Shown here: one piece after another, positions 5,749 through 7,619 of the stretch
Numbering within the stretch: position 1 is the first letter of the stretch
Layout of the letters: each line of letters begins with the position of its first letter
Source: DATGYC01 sp035298385
GTDB lineage: Bacteria > Bacillota > Sulfobacillia > Symbiobacteriales > Symbiobacteriaceae
Assembly (NCBI GenBank): GCA_035298385.1
Contig: DATGYC010000326.1
Coordinates: 1 to 7,619 of the forward strand
Length of the DNA stretch: 7,619 nucleotides
Direction of reading: 5' to 3'
Notes under the pieces: model-generated
What the model was told of the DNA's origin: nothing
Databases searched by the model: none
What the model saw: only the letters and a program-made list of their open reading frames with translations
Program-made: the position numbers and the translations under genes

Positions 5749-7619
5749 ATGCCGGACTGGTCCTACCATACCCTCTTCAAGCCCATGCTCTTTGGCCTGC
5801 AGCCAGATAAGGCCCGGGACTTCACCCTGGGTGTGATGGGGAATCTGGCCTCCCGTCGCTGGGGCCCACACTTGATCGAGTTCTTCGGCCACATGGCTCC
5901 CGCCAAGGCACTGCAGACTTCGATGCTGAACCTTACCTTCCCGACCCCCGTCGGCCTTGAGGCGGGACTGGACCGGGACGGCGTCGGGCTCCGTGCTTTG
6001 GCGCGCTTTGGCGTCGGCTTTGTCGAGATCGGGCCGGTGGCGCTGGTGCCGGTGTGCGCGTCGGTGCCAGTACGGCGCTTGGACGCAGAGGAGGCTGTCT
6101 GGTCTCCCGACGGACCCTTCGGTCCGGGCCTCGATGCCTGGTTGAATCGTCTAGCGGTGCCGCTACCGGTCCCGGTGGGGGCGAGGCTCGCGTGGGCGCC
6201 CGGCGCCGATGCAGGAGCAGCTGCAGCGGAGCGGGTGGAGATGCTCCTAAAGCTGGCGCCCCATGTTGCCTTCTTCACCTTGGAGCCGCCAGACCCCGTC
6301 TGGCGCGAAGCGGACTGGCGAGAGCACCTCGCGGTCATCGTCGCCGCTGCCAAGACGGTCGGGCGCCCTGTCTTGCTCACCCTGCGCCCTGAGAGCGAAG
6401 TGCCCCGTCACGTCGATGGGGTAGATGGTTTTCAGGTTAGCGGGGGCATCCGCCACGATGACGGATGGCTGGAGGGACCAGCGGCCCTGCCTGCGATTGA
6501 ACGCTTACTGGCGGCGTTGCGGGAGCGGTTCGGCGTATCGATCCCGATCATCGTCGGCGGCGTGCCAGAACCGGCAGATGCGCTGGCCCTGCGGAAGGCG
6601 GGAGCGACGCTCGTCCAGGTGGGGAGCGGGCTGGTCTTTAGCGGTCCGGGACTGCCCAAGCGGATCAATGAAGCGATCCTCTGGGAAGGGAGGGGAGGGG
6701 CGAGGGTGAGCCGAGTCCGACCGGAGCCCACCACGAGGGCTGCGGCCCTGTCGGGCACCGGCTGGCTCTGGGCGGTCCTCTTCGGGGCGGGGGTCTGCCT
6801 GGTCGGGCTCCTCGCCCTCCTGGTCGCTATCTCCTCGGTGGTCCTGCCCTATGACGAGGCCTGGGTCGGGCTGACCCGGCTCCAACTGCACGCCATCAAT
6901 CCCCGCCTCCTCGCCTTCATGGCTCATGACCGCGTCTCCGTGACGGGGGCGACGGCGGCGACGGGGATCCTCTTCCTCTGCCTGGGCTGGTTCGGCATGT
7001 GGAAGGGCGCCCACTGGGCGCGCCAGACCTTATTGGTCGGAGGGCTAAGTGGCTTCCTGACCTTCTTCCTCTTCATCGGCTTCGGCTACTTCGATCCGCT
7101 ACACGCCCTCGCTGTTACACTCCTGCTGCCCTTCTACTGGGGCGCCCTACGCTTTCACCGGAATCGACCGGGTCCAAACGCCCCGCCGATCCTGCGGCGA
7201 GACCGGACCTGGCTGCGAGGGCAGTGGGGGCAACTCTTCTTCATCGCTCTGGGCGGAGCGGTCTTGACGACGGGCCTCGTGATCATGGGCTTCGGCGTCA
7301 CCCGGGTCTTTGTGCAGACCGACCTTGCCTATCTGCAGACGGCGGCAGACTCCCTGCACTCGGTCAATAGCCGCCTGGTGCCGCTGATTGCGCATGACCG
7401 GGCGGGCTTTGGCGGCGCCCTCTTTACCAATGGGCTGACGATCCTCTTGATGGCGCTCTGGGGCTATCGGGCGGGGGAGCGCTGGCAGTGGTGGGCGATG
7501 CTCCTCTCGGGGCTGCCCTCGTATGCGCTGGCCCTCTGGGTCCATCTGGCGATTGGGTATACCTCCTTCCCGGGCCGTTACTTTCGCTTTCGCGCAGGAC
7601 CTTCTTCAGCGACGCGACC
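5749..7619 (+). CDS. PyrD-like (dihydroorotate dehydrogenase-fold) protein fused to a duplicated membrane domain; open at right edge
   Basis: The frame stays open for 623 codons to the window end. Residues 1-310 follow class 2 dihydroorotate dehydrogenase: MPDWSYHTLFKPMLFGL, then FPTPVGLEAGLDRDG (64-78), FGVGFVEIGP (87-96), IPIIVGG (265-271) and GATLVQVGSGLVFSGP (285-300), the last being the flavin-phosphate region. Key parts of the real enzyme are missing: no NRMGFNN, no NVSSPNTPG-type catalytic serine loop, no NTT, and the first Lys is Arg76. It therefore probably does not oxidise dihydroorotate. Residues 339-604 hold about seven membrane helices (339-366, 399-418, 427-448, 451-468, 495-517, 554-573, 581-602) arranged as two related halves, each with AHDR (392-395, 548-551). 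A membrane-anchored flavoprotein or ligand sensor is one reading. The ATG has AGGGGGG at 8 nt. Similar proteins may be catalogued simply as dihydroorotate dehydrogenase; I would not name this pyrD. Confidence 0.85.
   Translation, partial: MPDWSYHTLFKPMLFGLQPDKARDFTLGVMGNLASRRWGPHLIEFFGHMAPAKALQTSMLNLTFPTPVGLEAGLDRDGVGLRALARFGVGFVEIGPVALVPVCASVPVRRLDAEEAVWSPDGPFGPGLDAWLNRLAVPLPVPVGARLAWAPGADAGAAAAERVEMLLKLAPHVAFFTLEPPDPVWREADWREHLAVIVAAAKTVGRPVLLTLRPESEVPRHVDGVDGFQVSGGIRHDDGWLEGPAALPAIERLLAALRERFGVSIPIIVGGVPEPADALALRKAGATLVQVGSGLVFSGPGLPKRINEAILWEGRGGARVSRVRPEPTTRAAALSGTGWLWAVLFGAGVCLVGLLALLVAISSVVLPYDEAWVGLTRLQLHAINPRLLAFMAHDRVSVTGATAATGILFLCLGWFGMWKGAHWARQTLLVGGLSGFLTFFLFIGFGYFDPLHALAVTLLLPFYWGALRFHRNRPGPNAPPILRRDRTWLRGQWGQLFFIALGGAVLTTGLVIMGFGVTRVFVQTDLAYLQTAADSLHSVNSRLVPLIAHDRAGFGGALFTNGLTILLMALWGYRAGERWQWWAMLLSGLPSYALALWVHLAIGYTSFPGRYFRFRAGPSSATR

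Noticed and set aside
5749..6690. Calling the last gene pyrD, a functional dihydroorotate dehydrogenase
   Set aside because: The fold signatures are present but the orotate-binding and catalytic motifs are absent and a large membrane domain follows, so the name would be misleading.

Overview
The window is high-GC bacterial DNA with ordinary bacterial signals: Shine-Dalgarno sites, GTG and TTG starts, and intrinsic terminators. It carries no rRNA, tRNA or other marker gene. The protein style (TetR with an ABC-2 exporter, an SGNH hydrolase fused to tandem GNATs, a nitrilase-family amidase, a PyrD-like membrane protein) would suit a high-GC Chloroflexota or deep-branching, high-GC Bacillota lineage. 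That placement is a guess from gene style, not a proof.

Left part (1-1022, minus strand): a TetR-family regulator followed 7 bp later by the start of an ABC-2 type exporter permease that runs off the left edge. The pair looks like a self-regulated efflux operon. Upstream of the regulator is a TTGACA -35 box, a weak -10, and a 24-bp near-palindrome overlapping the -10 and the start region.

Middle (about 1023-2174): a low-coding stretch of more than 500 bp with two arrays of degenerate 11-bp direct repeats (3 and 10 units) and two inverted repeats. On the minus strand beyond it lie a small two-helix membrane protein and a 71-aa XRE-type DNA-binding protein with a TTG start. A strong intrinsic terminator separates these from the next gene.

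Right part (2175-7619): a minus-strand gene of about 794 codons fuses an SGNH/GDSL esterase domain, a beta-sandwich domain and two GNAT acetyltransferase domains. Facing away from it across a ~194-bp intergenic region, a plus-strand nitrilase-superfamily amidase is followed by a long gene that is still open at the right edge. The N-terminal third to half of that last gene has the dihydroorotate dehydrogenase fold but lacks the catalytic motifs. Its C-terminal part is a multi-pass membrane domain built from an internal duplication, with the motif AHDR repeated exactly 156 residues apart.

The two most unusual items are the SGNH/GNAT fusion and the PyrD-like/duplicated-membrane protein; the 11-bp repeat arrays come next. 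No complete known defence or mobile system is visible.
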